64,000 nt of DNA. Source: Pontederia crassipes. Lineage: Eukaryota; Streptophyta; Magnoliopsida; Commelinales; Pontederiaceae. The notes beneath the pieces are model-generated. The model saw only the letters and a list, made by a program, of their open reading frames with translations, was not told where the DNA came from and searched no databases. Shown here one piece after another: positions 48,068 to 59,640 of this stretch. How positions within the stretch are numbered: the first letter of the stretch is position 1; each line of letters begins with the position of its first letter. A program made the position numbers and the translations under genes. The stretch spans positions 62,173,646 through 62,237,645 of the forward strand of contig CM060193.1 in the NCBI GenBank assembly GCA_030549335.1, given 5' to 3'.

Positions 48068-48840
48068 TTGACCCCTCCAAGCATCTCACTTCTAAGCCCT
48101 TTCCTCCGTTTCCAATCACCCCAACACGGTTGTCTTCTTCCATTAACCCCAACACATTGCCGCAACCAATCCTTCCACTACCAAACAACCCAACGGCGTC
48201 GTCTTCATCCTTCAATCCCAATCCACTGCCACAATATGATCTTCCTCTACTCCATGAATCCTTTTGATACCCACTCACATACCCTCTCAAGTGCAAAAAA
48301 AAAATCACGAGCATCAAGTTCTTCTTGGTCTAATGTTGTCAGAGGTCCCCGTCCTCGACCTCCAATATCGATCTCCCCTCAGCAGGTCATTACCGAGGAG
48401 GTGGAGGTACCCCTGGCAGATGTGTGTGATCGTGCCGAGGAACTCACCTATAGTCTTGTGGATTGCTTCATGGGTTACAATGGAGACCTCAAAATGTTGA
48501 AAGAAGAAATTCTTTCTCTTTGAAACCACAAGGAAACGGTAAGAACTATATAACTTGGCAATTCGTTCCTCATGTTTCTCTTCTCGTCCATGCAGGAAAG
48601 TCTTGAAGTTTTAATAAGGAATCTGTGGAACTTCCAATGATGCACCATACATGTTAGACAAACTACGCCTTTCTTTAGGTCGTCATATGGATCCAACTAC
48701 CAGATCTACCATATGAGCTCTTCATCTCGGACTTCACTACGGCTTAATGTTGCCGAGGGGGATTGGAAAGAATTTGCACCGAAGTAGGTATCAGTAATCA
48801 TGTTTAGCAGGTTGTGGGTTCACCTCTCGGACGGTACCAG
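48068..48840 (+). pseudogene. L1-type LINE ORF1, decayed
   Basis: A Ser/Pro-rich N-terminal part is followed by SRASSSSWSNVVRGPRPRPP, a segment AEELTYSLVDCFMGYNGDLK, and after frame changes VIWIQLPDLPYELF with ERICTEVG, the pattern (WIxLPxLPxEL ... RICVEVD) of the DUF4283/zinc-knuckle ORF1 of plant L1 elements. Several stops and frameshifts occur. It lies upstream of endonuclease and RT remnants in the same orientation, as expected. Confidence 0.7.
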
Positions 48841-49538
48841 GTACCTCTGAAAGGTTCTATATGAACATTTACTAACATTATGCTTCAAATATGGTAGAAT
48901 CGTCCATCAACTGGAGGCTTGTCAATCATGGCCGAAGGAGATGTCAGAGAACATTGCGGAGGCTCATGCAGGTAAAGTCTTACTCTTTGGTCCTCGGATG
49001 CAGGCTCCTCCTTGTCCTTCACGTGGCTCGATGATGCTCGACGGTGAAGTTCGATGGTAGCAACCTGCTCGACCATCAGCCTCTGGTTTCTATTCACCAT
49101 GCAAAAGTTCACTCATATAAATCGGTTCGAACCTCTAACACCATCACACCTTTGATCCATGTGCACGTGGATGATGGAAAATGCAACGATACAAATCTGA
49201 GGGATGATCTTCATAACCTAACAAAGGTAGCTAACCATTACTCACAAGTCTATGTCCATGGCTTACCTCTGTCTATGTAGGTGGCTTCCCAAATGTCAAA
49301 CATAATACCCTCATCCAACGTTTGCCATGTACCTTTCGCACCATCGTAGCTGCATTGAAAGTCAACTATCATGCACCTATCTGCATACAAAAAAACCAGC
49401 TCTAGCATCGAATCCACACTATTCTCACTTACCCCCATCCAAAGATACTCCTCAAGTTACCTAGCCTCTTGATAACTCAGATAACCCTAACTCAACCCCA
49501 CTTACCCATGCACAATATTCTACAACCATTCTTTACCC

Positions 49539-49964
49539 TAGGCGCCATGGCAATGGATCTCCGATCTCGGTTCCTCCTGAACCAAGAATTTATATTAGAA
49601 TTTATATTAGTTAATATATTATTATAATTATATTTTACTCATGAACCAAGAATTTGTTTTAGAATTTGAACCGAGTTTAGTCAAATCATGTTATAATATT
49701 TTAAAATTAGATAAAATGATGGTAAAATTATAATATATTATTTAAAATTAAATAAATTTAACATATTATTATCATTATATTTTATTTTAATCGGATCGGG
49801 TCCTGGGTCAGGTTTTTTAACAATGGACCCGGTTCCGACCCGAAACCGACCGGGTTTTCACCATCCTAGAACCGGTCCCGGTCCGATTGCATACCGGGTC
49901 GAGAATTTTTTCCGAAAAGTCGGGTCGGTCCGGTCCGGGTCGACCCGGACCATGCTCACCCCTA
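49539..49964. mobile_element. hAT-like MITE inside the LINE remnant
   Basis: The right end TGCTCACCCCTA and a left end TAGGCGCCATGGCAATGG are compatible with the TAGGGGTGAGCATGG-type ends of hAT MITEs. The interior has paired GACCCGG/CCGGGTC motifs near both ends around an AT-rich centre. No target duplication was seen and the left border is inferred. Confidence 0.5.
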
Positions 49965-50132
49965 ATTGTGCACTTGTGTAGGATGTTACAAAGCAATTGT
50001 TATCAATCGGCGGCACATCCATGCTGTCTCAAAAGTGGAGAAAGAGAACTTCAACATCATACCCCTAACCCACACGGAACAAAAAAAGGGAGTGATTGGG
50101 GGCGCGCGCTCAACCCCCAGTATCATTCCAGA

Positions 50133-50243
50133 GGAAGTTGCCAAAGGTCTTTGTTGGAAAGGTAAGTTGAAATCCCCCAATGCCATCGCTCTACAACAAA
50201 GGGAAGTTGTCAAAGGTCTTCGTCGGAAAGATAAGTTGAAATC
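50133..50243. repeat. Direct repeat, period 69
   Basis: GGAAGTTGCCAAAGGTCT ... AAGTTGAAATC at 50133-50174 recurs with changes at 50202-50243. Confidence 0.8.
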
Positions 50244-50724
50244 ATAAAAAATATATCTTGTAATACTAACTCTTTGTCACTAGTGTTGCAAAATACTAGA
50301 GGTGGCTCGGTAGCCCTACAACTTAATCAATGAAACTAATCTCATCTCATAGAATTGACATAAGACAATAAGAAGTAAAGTTTCGAACCACCTTGTTGAT
50401 CTCGTCCGTGAACACAAACCAAACCTCCCCGTTCTCCAAGAAGCTGACACATTTCTAGAGTTCTCAAATACCATAGCTCACGTCTAATTGTAAGATAAAA
50501 ATGTTGTGCTTCCTTAGGTACGTCCTCCTCTATAAGGATTATTCTCACTTGGAAAAATACCGACATCAAGTAACAAAAATTTTATCCAACTCCCAATTCT
50601 TTCATGTTGTTATCTCTTTGGACTCTTTCTCATTCCTTCTTACATGTATATATGCTAGCACTATCTCATATGTCAAAATGAAATTATGACAGGACTTAAC
50701 TCAAATTAATGCATTCACTTTTTC

Positions 50725-51405
50725 ATAGGCTATAGTAGTGACTTTAACACTTATATTAAGCCCATGGACAAAAAACGGGGAAGACATTTCAAACTCACTA
50801 AATTTATTACTACACTCAATAACTTAATACAAATACATAGTTTATTTGCATCCCTCTTAATGATGTCACATCTGTTGTAAAAATAGGAGGGATCTGTCCA
50901 AGTCTAGTGCAGACTTGGCCATGTACTTTTGAACTTTCATTGGCTCATTCAATTCTCCTCCCTAACTCTTCAAACTTTTATCAGATGCATATATGATCAC
51001 AACCCACTCCTCTTCGATACATATTCCTGACCTCACAAACCACATTCCTTTAAATATGAATCATTTTTGCTAGAGTATCTTGAGGCACGATAAATTGTAA
51101 AAAACATGGGATAACAAACCAAGAAATTGCCCTATACAGCAAGCTCTTCTATCTGTTAAAAGTAAAACTATTTTGTGAATGATCTCTTTAGGCATGTTAG
51201 AGAATAGTGTAAAAGATGTTAAATAAAAAATTTTCTCTCTTTAGACCAAAGATGAGAAGTATAATTTATCACACCAGAGCTTCTTAGTCTTAGTTCACTA
51301 TATCACCTGTATGTTGCACTGCTCAGACAAATGATATTAAAATAGTGATCCAAATCTAAGGTCAAATGGTTAAGCGTGAGGGACAATAACATATTTTTTT
51401 TTCAT
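50725..51405 (+). pseudogene. L1-type LINE ORF2 endonuclease C-terminal part, decayed
   Basis: The plus strand near 50730 reads YSSDFNTYIKPMDKKRGRHFKLTKFI, corresponding to the GDFNxI...P.DK.GG motif of the APE-type endonuclease in LINEs. Around 51340-51400 SKVKWLSVRDNNIFFFHLS corresponds to the SR.KWL..GD.NT.FFH.S motif between endonuclease and RT. The sequence between is too degenerate to read. It has many stops. Confidence 0.7.
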
Positions 51406-51485
51406 CTCAGCGACAATTTAATCCAGACTTTCAAACTATTCATAGGCACACTATCACTTCTGATAAGGAAATCCTTGATGCTTCT

Positions 51486-52560
51486 ATGGACCAATACCAC
51501 GATCTTTGGCAACCCAACTCCCAAACTATAATTCCTCCTAGTTCCTTACCTGATTTTCCAAAACTTGACTCCTACCATGATAAGCTAATCACATTTGTTA
51601 CTAACTTAGAAATATACATCACATTTTGTTCTCTAACTCCTAGCAAGGCCCCGGAGTTTGATGGCTTCACTTTAGAATTTTATAAAAAAATTTGAGGACA
51701 TTGTTGGCCCATATGTAACCTCTGAAATCACGTCCTTCTTCAAATTGGGCAACTACCAATTGAGTGTTCATATACTTCTCTAGTATAAACTCAACCAAAT
51801 ATAAACCTATATCACTTTGTAATGTTATATATAGGGTTGTAGCTAAATCATGGCATCTCACATCAAGCCTACACTCACCAATTTGGTAAATAATTGTCAA
51901 TATGCTTTCCTACTTAATAGGTCAATATTCTAAGACAATATCTTACTAACCCAAGAGGTTGAGTAGTAAGGCACTATAAGAAATTTGCCATATAGCTGCT
52001 TTAGCGACGCATCTAGGAGTCTTGTAGTGAGGGCAGAAAGAAGGCTATGTTAATTAAGGTTGATATGTACAAATGTTTTGATAAAGTTAGCTGGAACGCC
52101 ATTCAAACTACACTTACATGTATGAATTACCCTTAACATTTACAAATTACATCATGGCTTGTGTTAAGTCACCACTTTTTACTTGTCACATTAATGACAC
52201 TTCTTCACAATACTTTAAGAGCTATTGTGGAATCAGATGAGGTAATCCCTTATCTCCACACATGTTTATAATTATAACTCAAGTACTCTATTCTCTTATG
52301 AAAAATGCAATGGCATCCAATTCCCTTACTCCATTTCAAATTCAATCTTTTTTCCTATGTTATATATGGATGATCTCCTAATCATGACTACCACCACTAT
52401 TAAAAATTGCAAGTTCCTCATCTCCATTCTTGACCTGTATCATAACATGAACAACCAACTTATTAACCCACAAAAATATGAAGTATACCTACTCAAGTTC
52501 TCAAGTCACTCAACAATAGACGTGTGCTCTCATCTCATACAAGTACATCGTTACTGCTTA
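51486..52560 (+). pseudogene. L1-type LINE reverse transcriptase, decayed
   Basis: Motifs in order on the plus strand: SLTPSKAPEFDGFTLEFYKK (SPGPDGF), VGPYVTSEITSFFK, KKAMLIKVDMYKCFDKVSWN (the first catalytic Asp), GIR*GNPLSPHMFIII (RQG.PLSP, with a stop), and MLYMDDLLIMT (active site, YMDD instead of the usual plant YADD). The last is in a 125-codon open frame. A 58-bp CACTA micro-element at 51972-52029 splits the RT. Frameshifts separate most blocks. Confidence 0.85.
51972..52029. mobile_element. 58-bp CACTA micro-element with 3-bp target duplication AGG
   Basis: CACTATAAG on the left and CTTGTAGTG on the right are inverted ends differing at one base, flanked by AGG on both sides (51969-51971 and 52030-52032). 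A 3-bp duplication is the hallmark of CACTA transposition. The interior includes TTTAGCGACGC, the subterminal motif of the CACTA element at 53258. It is much shorter than typical CACTA elements. Confidence 0.85.
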
Positions 52561-52739
52561 GCAATTTATGATTGTAGAAAAACATCCCATCACATTGATG
52601 GTTGGAAAGCTTGTCTGCTGAACTCAGCAAGCAAAACACCACTTATCAAATCTGTACTCAACTCAAACCCTAATTATTCAATGGATCTATATATATTATT
52701 GACAGTTTTTAGATACATTGGAGAAGTAGGCTAAGGGCT

Positions 52740-53090
52740 TCCTCTAGTTCAAAAATGAAGGAAGTAAGGGTGTATACTTGATTGATTGGAACACTGTCCA
52801 ACAATCATTAAGGGATGAAGGTCTTGGCATTAGGAATGTCCATTTTTTCGTACTGCCCTTCTTGACAAAAGGGTTCTCTCTCTTGAATAACCATAATTCG
52901 CCTTTGGTATAACTTTCTATCCTTAAGTATGGCAATATCCATTCATGGACCAATGCCATCCCCTGCATCCAAACCTCATGGTAATGGCGTTTGATACTAA
53001 AGGCACAAACTGAGACCAGACTGAACTTCAAGAAATTTATTGCTAATAAGTGTAACACTAACATCATGTTGAACCCATGGATTTTGTTTC
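52740..53090 (+). pseudogene. L1-type LINE ORF2 C-terminal part
   Basis: The plus strand encodes YLIDWNTVQQSLRDEGLGIRNVHF, then LLNNHNSPLV and SILKYG, corresponding to the I.W..VC.PK.EGGLGIR ... NSLW ... KYG region downstream of RT in plant LINEs. Stops and frameshifts are present. No polyA tail is obvious before the CACTA element at 53258. Confidence 0.75.
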
Positions 53091-54498
53091 ATCTCTTTAA
53101 TATTGTTGTTGACCTATATTAATGTTGAAACACCTAATGATAATATGTATGGCAGTGAGTTTATGTTAGAAGACAGAAAATGAAATGTAAAACTACTTAA
53201 CTCATACTTTAGTGAACCTATAATCACATACATCCTTTCCATTTTTCTTTCACCTTACACTACAAGAAATTTATTGATTGGCGACGCAGAAAAGTTGACG
53301 CTAAGGCAACGCTAACGCTTGGCTAAAAACAATAGCCACACATTAGCGTCTAAATGACGTCGCAAGGTGGAGACGTCGGCTTTCAGTGGCTATTAGAGTC
53401 GCAATGGCACCGACGACAAATGTGACACTACTAGCGCCACAAAGTGACGTTGTTAACATGATGCAAAATGTGTACTCGCGAGGAGTTTAAGAGCGTCGCT
53501 AATCTGATGCTAAGTTGGTGCTGCATTTGGCGTCGATAATGAGATGCTAAGGTGCCGCTAAACTTCTGCTAAGCCTGACACTAATTAGACGCTAATGTAA
53601 CACTAATGTGATGTCGCATGTCGTCTCTACTGTGACGCTAATGTAACGCCAATTATTACGACGCTAAAGTGACACCATTTGCGATATATTTAAAATAGCG
53701 TCTAATATTGTGGCGTCCCTAATACAATGCTAAGGAGACACTAAATACAAAAAATTTTGCCCAATTCCAGTCATTTTGTTCCCTTCCCGTACCATACAAG
53801 TTATAGATTGCATATATAATGCATTCTTCGCATTGATAACAATAATAGTAAAGCAAAGCACTAATAACCATCACAAAAGTACTAAGAAGATAACAAAATG
53901 ATAAACAAAATCGTATGAAAGATATATGATACAAAAATTTCTATCCTAAATTGTTATCATCATCGTTGTCGTTCTTCATATTCGACGTCGACGTACTCGG
54001 TCCTTGATCTCATGGGGACTAAGTCTGAGGCTAAAGCATGGTCTGAATAGCCTGCAAAATAGGAGCCAAATGTTGAGGAAGCTGTCGAGCTAGCTGCTCC
54101 AAGATGAGTCCCTAAAGCTATCCAACGTGAGCTCAAGTGCGGTGGATGAACTCAGAGCAGATGAGTTGTCTGCATATCCTTCTCTCATTCTAGGAACCTG
54201 AACGGTTGTGCCTAGGCCACACCGGTATCCTTCTCGTATCGTATTGGTCACCTCATCCCAAATAGCAACGTCCTCTACAAAATAGACAAATTATATATAA
54301 CATTATAAATCATATAAATTATATAACATAAAAAAACATATAAGCATACAAAGTATTATAACATTAAAAACGTGAATCGTTTTGGAGATACATTACTTGG
54401 TAGCTGAGTAATAGGATTATCTCCGTACTTCTCGAACATCTTTTGATTATATGCATCCTAAAAAAATTAAACATTGAATATTTGAAAAATCATCTACG

Positions 54499-54831
54499 CT
54501 AATGTGAACAACCAAGTGAACATGTAATGATATTTACCAGAACTCTACGAGCAGTGAGTGTGATCAAGTCATTGGTCTTCCTGCTCTTATGTGTGGCCAC
54601 GTAGGCCACACAAAAGTCTACAGTACTATCTTGTTTTTCCTCTTGCAATAAAGTTTCAAATTTTATAAAATAAATATAAGATAAAAGTTTGATTATTTCA
54701 TTTTGTATAGACATCACCATACGTCTTCGATGCTCATCAAATCGCATGGAGTCGCCTGTTTGGATGTGCGCCTCGAGCTTCCAATGTCTGTTAACTTTGG
54801 CCTTTGCAGACTTTCTTTTGCCATTTTTCAT
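54499..54831 (-). pseudogene. Transposase_24-like (Ptta/En/Spm) fragment
   Basis: The minus-strand frame reads RKSAKAKVNRHWKLEAHIQTGDSMRFDEHRRRM and VAYVATHKSRKTNDLITLTARRVL. This corresponds to the HTGGS.SFAEHRR ... THK.K...V..RAR.V pattern of the plant CACTA-associated Transposase_24 family. It has no separate catalytic domain here and is only 110 codons long. It lies inside a CACTA element, which supports the call. The probable exon boundaries are at TTGTAAATATCATT near 54537 and about 54840. Confidence 0.7.
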
Positions 54832-54837
54832 CCATCC
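54787..54837. repeat. 51-bp exact duplicate, copy 1
   Basis: TCTGTTAACTTTGGCCTTTG onward is repeated identically at 55209-55259. It covers the start of the transposase fragment. Confidence 0.92.
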
Positions 54838-55208
54838 TATAACAACATCGAATACTTAGACTTTATAAAATTATAAATTTAAAAAAAAAATAATTCAAAT
54901 ATAAACTTATCACTTCTTACATAACAACTCCCAAACTAGGCGTCTAATATATCTCGGGCATCTTTGTATGTCCTGCTCCAAACTGAGGTCGCTGAACGTA
55001 ACGCCTTTGCCAAACTTATATAGTTATATAAATACAATGTGTCTTATTAGCGTCGCAGCCTATGTGATGCTAATTAGTGACGTAGTTGTCGACACCAAAA
55101 CAACTCAAGATGTCTGCACCCATATCGACTCCATCATTAGCGTCGATGTAGCATCGCAGCGTTGTGACTAAAATACTGTCGCGCTCGATGATGCCAATAT
55201 CAAATACA

Positions 55209-55259
55209 TCTGTTAACTTTGGCCTTTGCAGACTTTCTTTTGCCATTTTTCATCCATCC
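55209..55259. repeat. 51-bp exact duplicate, copy 2
   Basis: Identical to 54787-54837, flanked by GCCAATATCAAATAC on both sides (55193 and 55271), suggesting a template-switch or filler insertion within a short direct repeat. Confidence 0.92.
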
Positions 55260-55284
55260 AGACCGGAGAGCCAATATCAAATAC

Positions 55285-55530
55285 GTCTCTTATTTTTCTC
55301 CCATTATTTTTCTTCTCTTCCTATTCTCTCACCATTAGTACTATAATATATTGTCATTTTCTATTTGTTTTATATTAGTTCAACTTTTTATTTTTTTGAA
55401 AAAAATCAAATTGAACTAGTTTTTTTGTTCAACTCGGTTCAATTTGATTTTTTTGACAATCCAGACCGGATCAATGGTCGATTCGTGATTGAATCGGTCG
55501 GTCCGGTCCGGTTTTAAAAATAATGGTGCA
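55285..55530. mobile_element. hAT-like CAATGTT family, right-hand fragment
   Basis: TCTCCCATTATTTTTC ... ATATTGTCATTTTCTATT ... AACTCGGTTCAATTTGATT ... CCGGTCCGGTTTTAAAAA matches the right half of the element at 33897-34735. The left half is missing. Confidence 0.7.
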
Positions 55531-55660
55531 GTACATGTAATAAAATGGTGATTGGCTCAATGAGGGGTCTAACCTTTAATCCATTTCTTTCAATCCTTAC
55601 TTGTATTCTCCTTGTGGGCTTTATGGCGGCACCATAATGACATCTAATTGTATTCTAAAG

Positions 55661-56424
55661 CAATGTTATAAGATCCGGCCCGGCCATTGACCCGAATTGA
55701 TCAATGGGTCAGGTCGGACCAATTGGATCGGGTTGAATCGGATGGTCGGGCCTAATAATATAAATTAATAAATTAATAAAATAAGTTAAAGAGATTATTA
55801 TAATATTATTAATGGGTTCCTACCTCACTCTATTTTCTATCTTTTACACCATCAGATCTCCATCCAACAATTTGTGATCGAATCTCTCAAATAATTTATC
55901 ATAATTGGATGAATATTTGATGGTGAAGAAGATAGGGAACAAGGTGAGGTAGGGAACACCTTCATTTTATCCATTGTTAATATATAATATCTTATTTAAC
56001 AAGAAATATAAAATATAGTATAATAAAGTTAAATTAAATAATTTAAATTAAATAATATAATAAATTAACATAAATTAAGTCATCAATATAAATAAAAAAT
56101 TCTTGTGAGGCAGTTATACATAAAAAATATCAAAAAATTTATATATGTGACAAGAGGACATTAAAATATAAATTTCAAGCAAATATATATAATATGTCTA
56201 AATACTTTAATAATTTATTATGTTTTAATTTTTTTGTTATTTTAGAAATTGGCCCAACTAGGTCAGTCAAACTCGTCTGGTCTGACGGTTGAACTCGAGT
56301 TTTGACCGGGTTTGACCGAGTCAAAGTGGGTCAAAGTTTCCCAAGATTTCAATCGACCCGTGGGCCGTTTTAAGCCCCGGACACCAGTCCGACCGGCCGG
56401 GCCAGGTTGGGTCTGACAACATTG
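55661..56424. mobile_element. hAT-like non-autonomous element, 764 bp, exact 8-bp target duplication
   Basis: It begins CAATGTTATAAGATCCGG and ends TCTGACAACATTG; the termini CAATGTT/AACATTG are inverted, followed inward by CCCGGCC/GGCCGGG. TTCTAAAG flanks both sides (55653-55660 and 56425-56432). An 8-bp duplication points to hAT. The interior is AT-rich and non-coding, with GGTTTGACCGAG-like motifs near the ends. Confidence 0.88.
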
Positions 56425-56612
56425 TTCTAAAGTGGTAACCGTTCCAATGATATGGGCTAGGATTTTAACTTAGCATGCAGTGTAACGCCCAACATAAAAA
56501 AAAGTAAGAGGAAACGAAGAGAGAGCTCGGCTCTCTCTCTCCCCCCTCATCAATGGCGACAGCCGTTCATGGGGAGGAAGAGCAGGGGACGGAGGCCAAC
56601 TCCTTAAAACCC

Positions 56613-56656
<44 letters not shown>
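56613..56656. repeat. (CT)n microsatellite
   Basis: About 20 CT units; small open frames on both strands across it (Ser-Leu or Arg-Glu runs) are artefacts. Confidence 0.95.
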
Positions 56657-56658
<2 letters not shown>

Positions 56659-57727
56659 CCCCCTATTTTCTTCTCCACGTGCTCTCACCCTTTGTTTTCT
56701 CTTCCTCCATCACCATGCGCAGCCAGAGGATGGAAGAGCACCACTGATGACATCCACAGATGCAGAAGGCGACGGAGGATAGGAAGGAAGGACCTGAGAG
56801 CGAACCCATGCGCGACGAACCGAAAAGCGTAGGCTCAAAGGTGTATTTTTGGGATCTGAGACATGGGGTAATTTCTAGATGATTTTTGCATGTCTTAGGG
56901 ACGGATTAAGGGTAGTACTCATACATCACTACGAATAGAAATGATATCTTGATCTTTGAGAAATTTAGACTTTCATGTTCTGATAATCTAATGAAGGTCG
57001 AGTAGTTAAGATGGACTTTATGCTATGATTGATATGATGAATTGTTTGGATTGTTTGATGCATGTTATGATTGATAAAAAGGAGGATTCTATTATGTAAC
57101 ATAGAAAGAAATTAATGTAAAATAGAAAGCAACATGAATTTGAAAGTTGTCATAGTTCGATAGAATGATTTTGATCTTGTTTAAAGGTTTATCATGATAA
57201 ATACCGTAAAGATCATGCTATGATTTAGTTTTTGTATCATACTAGTTGTGAGATATATGCTTTAGACGATTGATCTATGTTTTTTTTATTGTTAAACTAA
57301 TTGAAAATGTAAGGATTTTCGCAATGACTTGTGATTCTGTCGAACAAAATCATTTCGGGCATCCGATTCAGTTCAATAAGAGTATAACGACAACCATATC
57401 AGATGACCGAAACTCGATCGGTCAACCGATATAGACCAGAATAGAAATTCGAAATCCTTTCGGATGATCGAATTGGAAAATGTCGAGACTCGTTAATAGC
57501 GACGATAATTAGTCGATCAACCAAAAATGTTTCGGGCGATCGATCTGAATTATTTCGTCGGAAGAACTTCCAATGGTTGACAGAAAAGTCTAATCGACTG
57601 AGGAAGAAGACACTATTCATAGAGGACGATCGGTCCAATTTTCTCGTGATCGAAAGTTCGAAAGAATTCTCATGTGAAAATGGACGACCGAGGTACCTCC
57701 CTCGATCGACCAATAAGATTAGAATGG

Positions 57728-58464
57728 AAATGTTTTCATAATCGGAGCGATGACCGAACCGGATTCATCATTGAGTCGCGATTAGACTAGTCCAACCGGG
57801 TTCGACCGAATTGAACCAGATTTTATTAAAATAATATTATTTATAATAATTATAAAGATATAGTATATGTTATATGATATAGTATATGAATATTGTACTA
57901 ATAACTTATTAAAAATATTAAAAAATAATATAACATAAATTTTATTAATTAAAAGTTTTATAATGATAATATAAATAGATTATTAATAATTTAATATCTA
58001 CTATTTAATGATGATAGATGTTATATTAATAAATTTTATCTTGAATTATCCTTATTTCTTTTTTTAACACTTTCCTTTTTATTTCCTTTATTTTATGCCC
58101 TTTGATAAGTTTCTATTCTAATATTATCCAATTTTAAATACTTGCCTTTTTATTTCAATTCCTATTTAATTGTATACATATGATACTCCCTCCTCTTTAA
58201 GTTTTCTTATATTTCCTTTCCTTTTTTCTCATTTAACTTTCCTATTTTTATCCAACTTTTACTTTTTTTCAAAATCCGCATTGAACCGGGTTGAACTAGT
58301 TCAACCAGCCGGTTCAACCAATTTTGCCCAGTTCAATGTCAAAACGAAGAACTGGCCGGTTCAACCAATTTTGTCCGGTTCAATGCCAAAATGAGTTTTA
58401 ACACCAAATCAGATCGGATCATTGGCTGGTTCACGGTTGAACCGATTCGATTTTAACAACATTG
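57728..58464. mobile_element. hAT-like non-autonomous element, 737 bp, 8-bp target duplication
   Basis: The ends AAATGTTTTCATAATCGG and GATTTTAACAACATTG match the family at 55661. Flanks TAGAATGG (57720-57727) and TAGAACGG (58465-58472) form an 8-base duplication with one mismatch. The interior has GGTTCAACC/GGTTGAACC repeats near the right end and an AT-rich core; no protein. Confidence 0.85.
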
Positions 58465-59640
58465 TAGAACGGACATAGAATGGTCGACCGCTCCCTTTTC
58501 AATCGATTGAAGAATAATGATAAACGGGCGTCCGCTCTTTTCTGGACGACCGTTGAATGGACCTAAAGCATATGACCGCTCGACTTTCGAGCGTCCGATA
58601 TATGGTAAAAAAAATGATCTAAATCAAACTCCTCTGATTTGATAAACTTCTGTCCACCTGATTGAAAAACGAATGATATGAACTTAAAGATGGAATGGAG
58701 GTATAGCAATGCTATATATGGCGTGGATCGAAAGAGATGTCCATGATCGATAAAGGATTACCCTTTGCTTAACTAGATAGGAGTTTCTCCCTACAAATGT
58801 TTCCGTCTTGCGTGAGGTCATCTTGCCCGACAGGGCTGGCCATGACACTAATCCCCTATTTGCCACTATGGTCAAGATATTGCACACTCATGTGCCTGCA
58901 AATCTGCAATGGTATTCCCTAAAATTAAAGAGCTCTTCCAAGTTATGAACATATGAAAGGATATGAAAGGACATGAAAGAACATGCATGAATGAAAGAAC
59001 ATTGAATGGCCAAAGATGAATGGAAGGACTTCGTCCTTATGAACAATGAACATGAATGATGAACATAAATTACAAAAACGATGGACATGAACCATGAACA
59101 TGAATATGAGAATGAAATGAAATAAATGAACATGTATTCATAATCCCCTTATAGATTCTTCACTTTGATCCATTCCCACGTGTGATTTATATGTTTACAT
59201 CATACACTTTTCTGATGGGATTATCTGATAACCTATATGGATTCACACTTAGCTTTATGCTAATGGTTTAGCTTCCTCCCCTTGTGATGCCCACATGTAC
59301 ATGATGATGATGGGTGATGTGTTGATGTGTGTGGCGATAACAGAGTCTAGTATAGGTCGTGTGTTCTTACCTTATGTCAAGTTGTAGCTTTATTTGGATG
59401 AGACTTATCAAGTTATGTGAGACTGTAGACTTTTCTATGTTTAATACTAGAACATTTACTTTTGCCTCATATGAGACATTTTGAATGTACTCCTCTCTTT
59501 AGCTTCCGCATGCAGTTTCATACAGAGATAGTTGGTCGTACAAGTTATCTATTTAACTTTCGTACTTTTCTGTTATTGCGTATTATTTTAGTTTTTCGTT
59601 TACGTGTCATTATTCTTGACTATCTAGATCAACAAAAAGA

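Larger units (their letters stand above)
53258..55200. mobile_element. CACTA (En/Spm) element, defective
   Basis: The left end CACTACAAGAAAT is a canonical CACTA terminus. Bases 53280-53720 are dense with GGCGACGC, TTAGCGTC, GACGCTAA and related subterminal motifs; a mirror block is at 55040-55190. Between them, the minus strand carries a Transposase_24-like fragment. The right terminus is not visible; it may have been lost where the sequence meets a duplicated 51-bp segment and a hAT-like fragment. Confidence 0.8.
56481..59640 (+). mobile_element. Possible old gypsy LTR, interrupted
   Basis: TGTAACGCCC at 56481 resembles the left edge of gypsy LTRs in this window. Downstream are GA/CT-rich leader-like sequence, repeated short GATCGATC/GACCGAT motifs and CTTCCGCATGCAG near 59505, features often seen in such LTRs. 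A hAT-like element (57728-58464) interrupts it. No matching GTTACA end, primer-binding site or partner LTR was found, so this is tentative. Confidence 0.3.

Noticed and set aside
56470..56747. Open frames across the CT repeat on both strands
   Set aside because: Their length depends on the (CT)n run, which encodes Ser-Leu or Arg-Glu in every frame.
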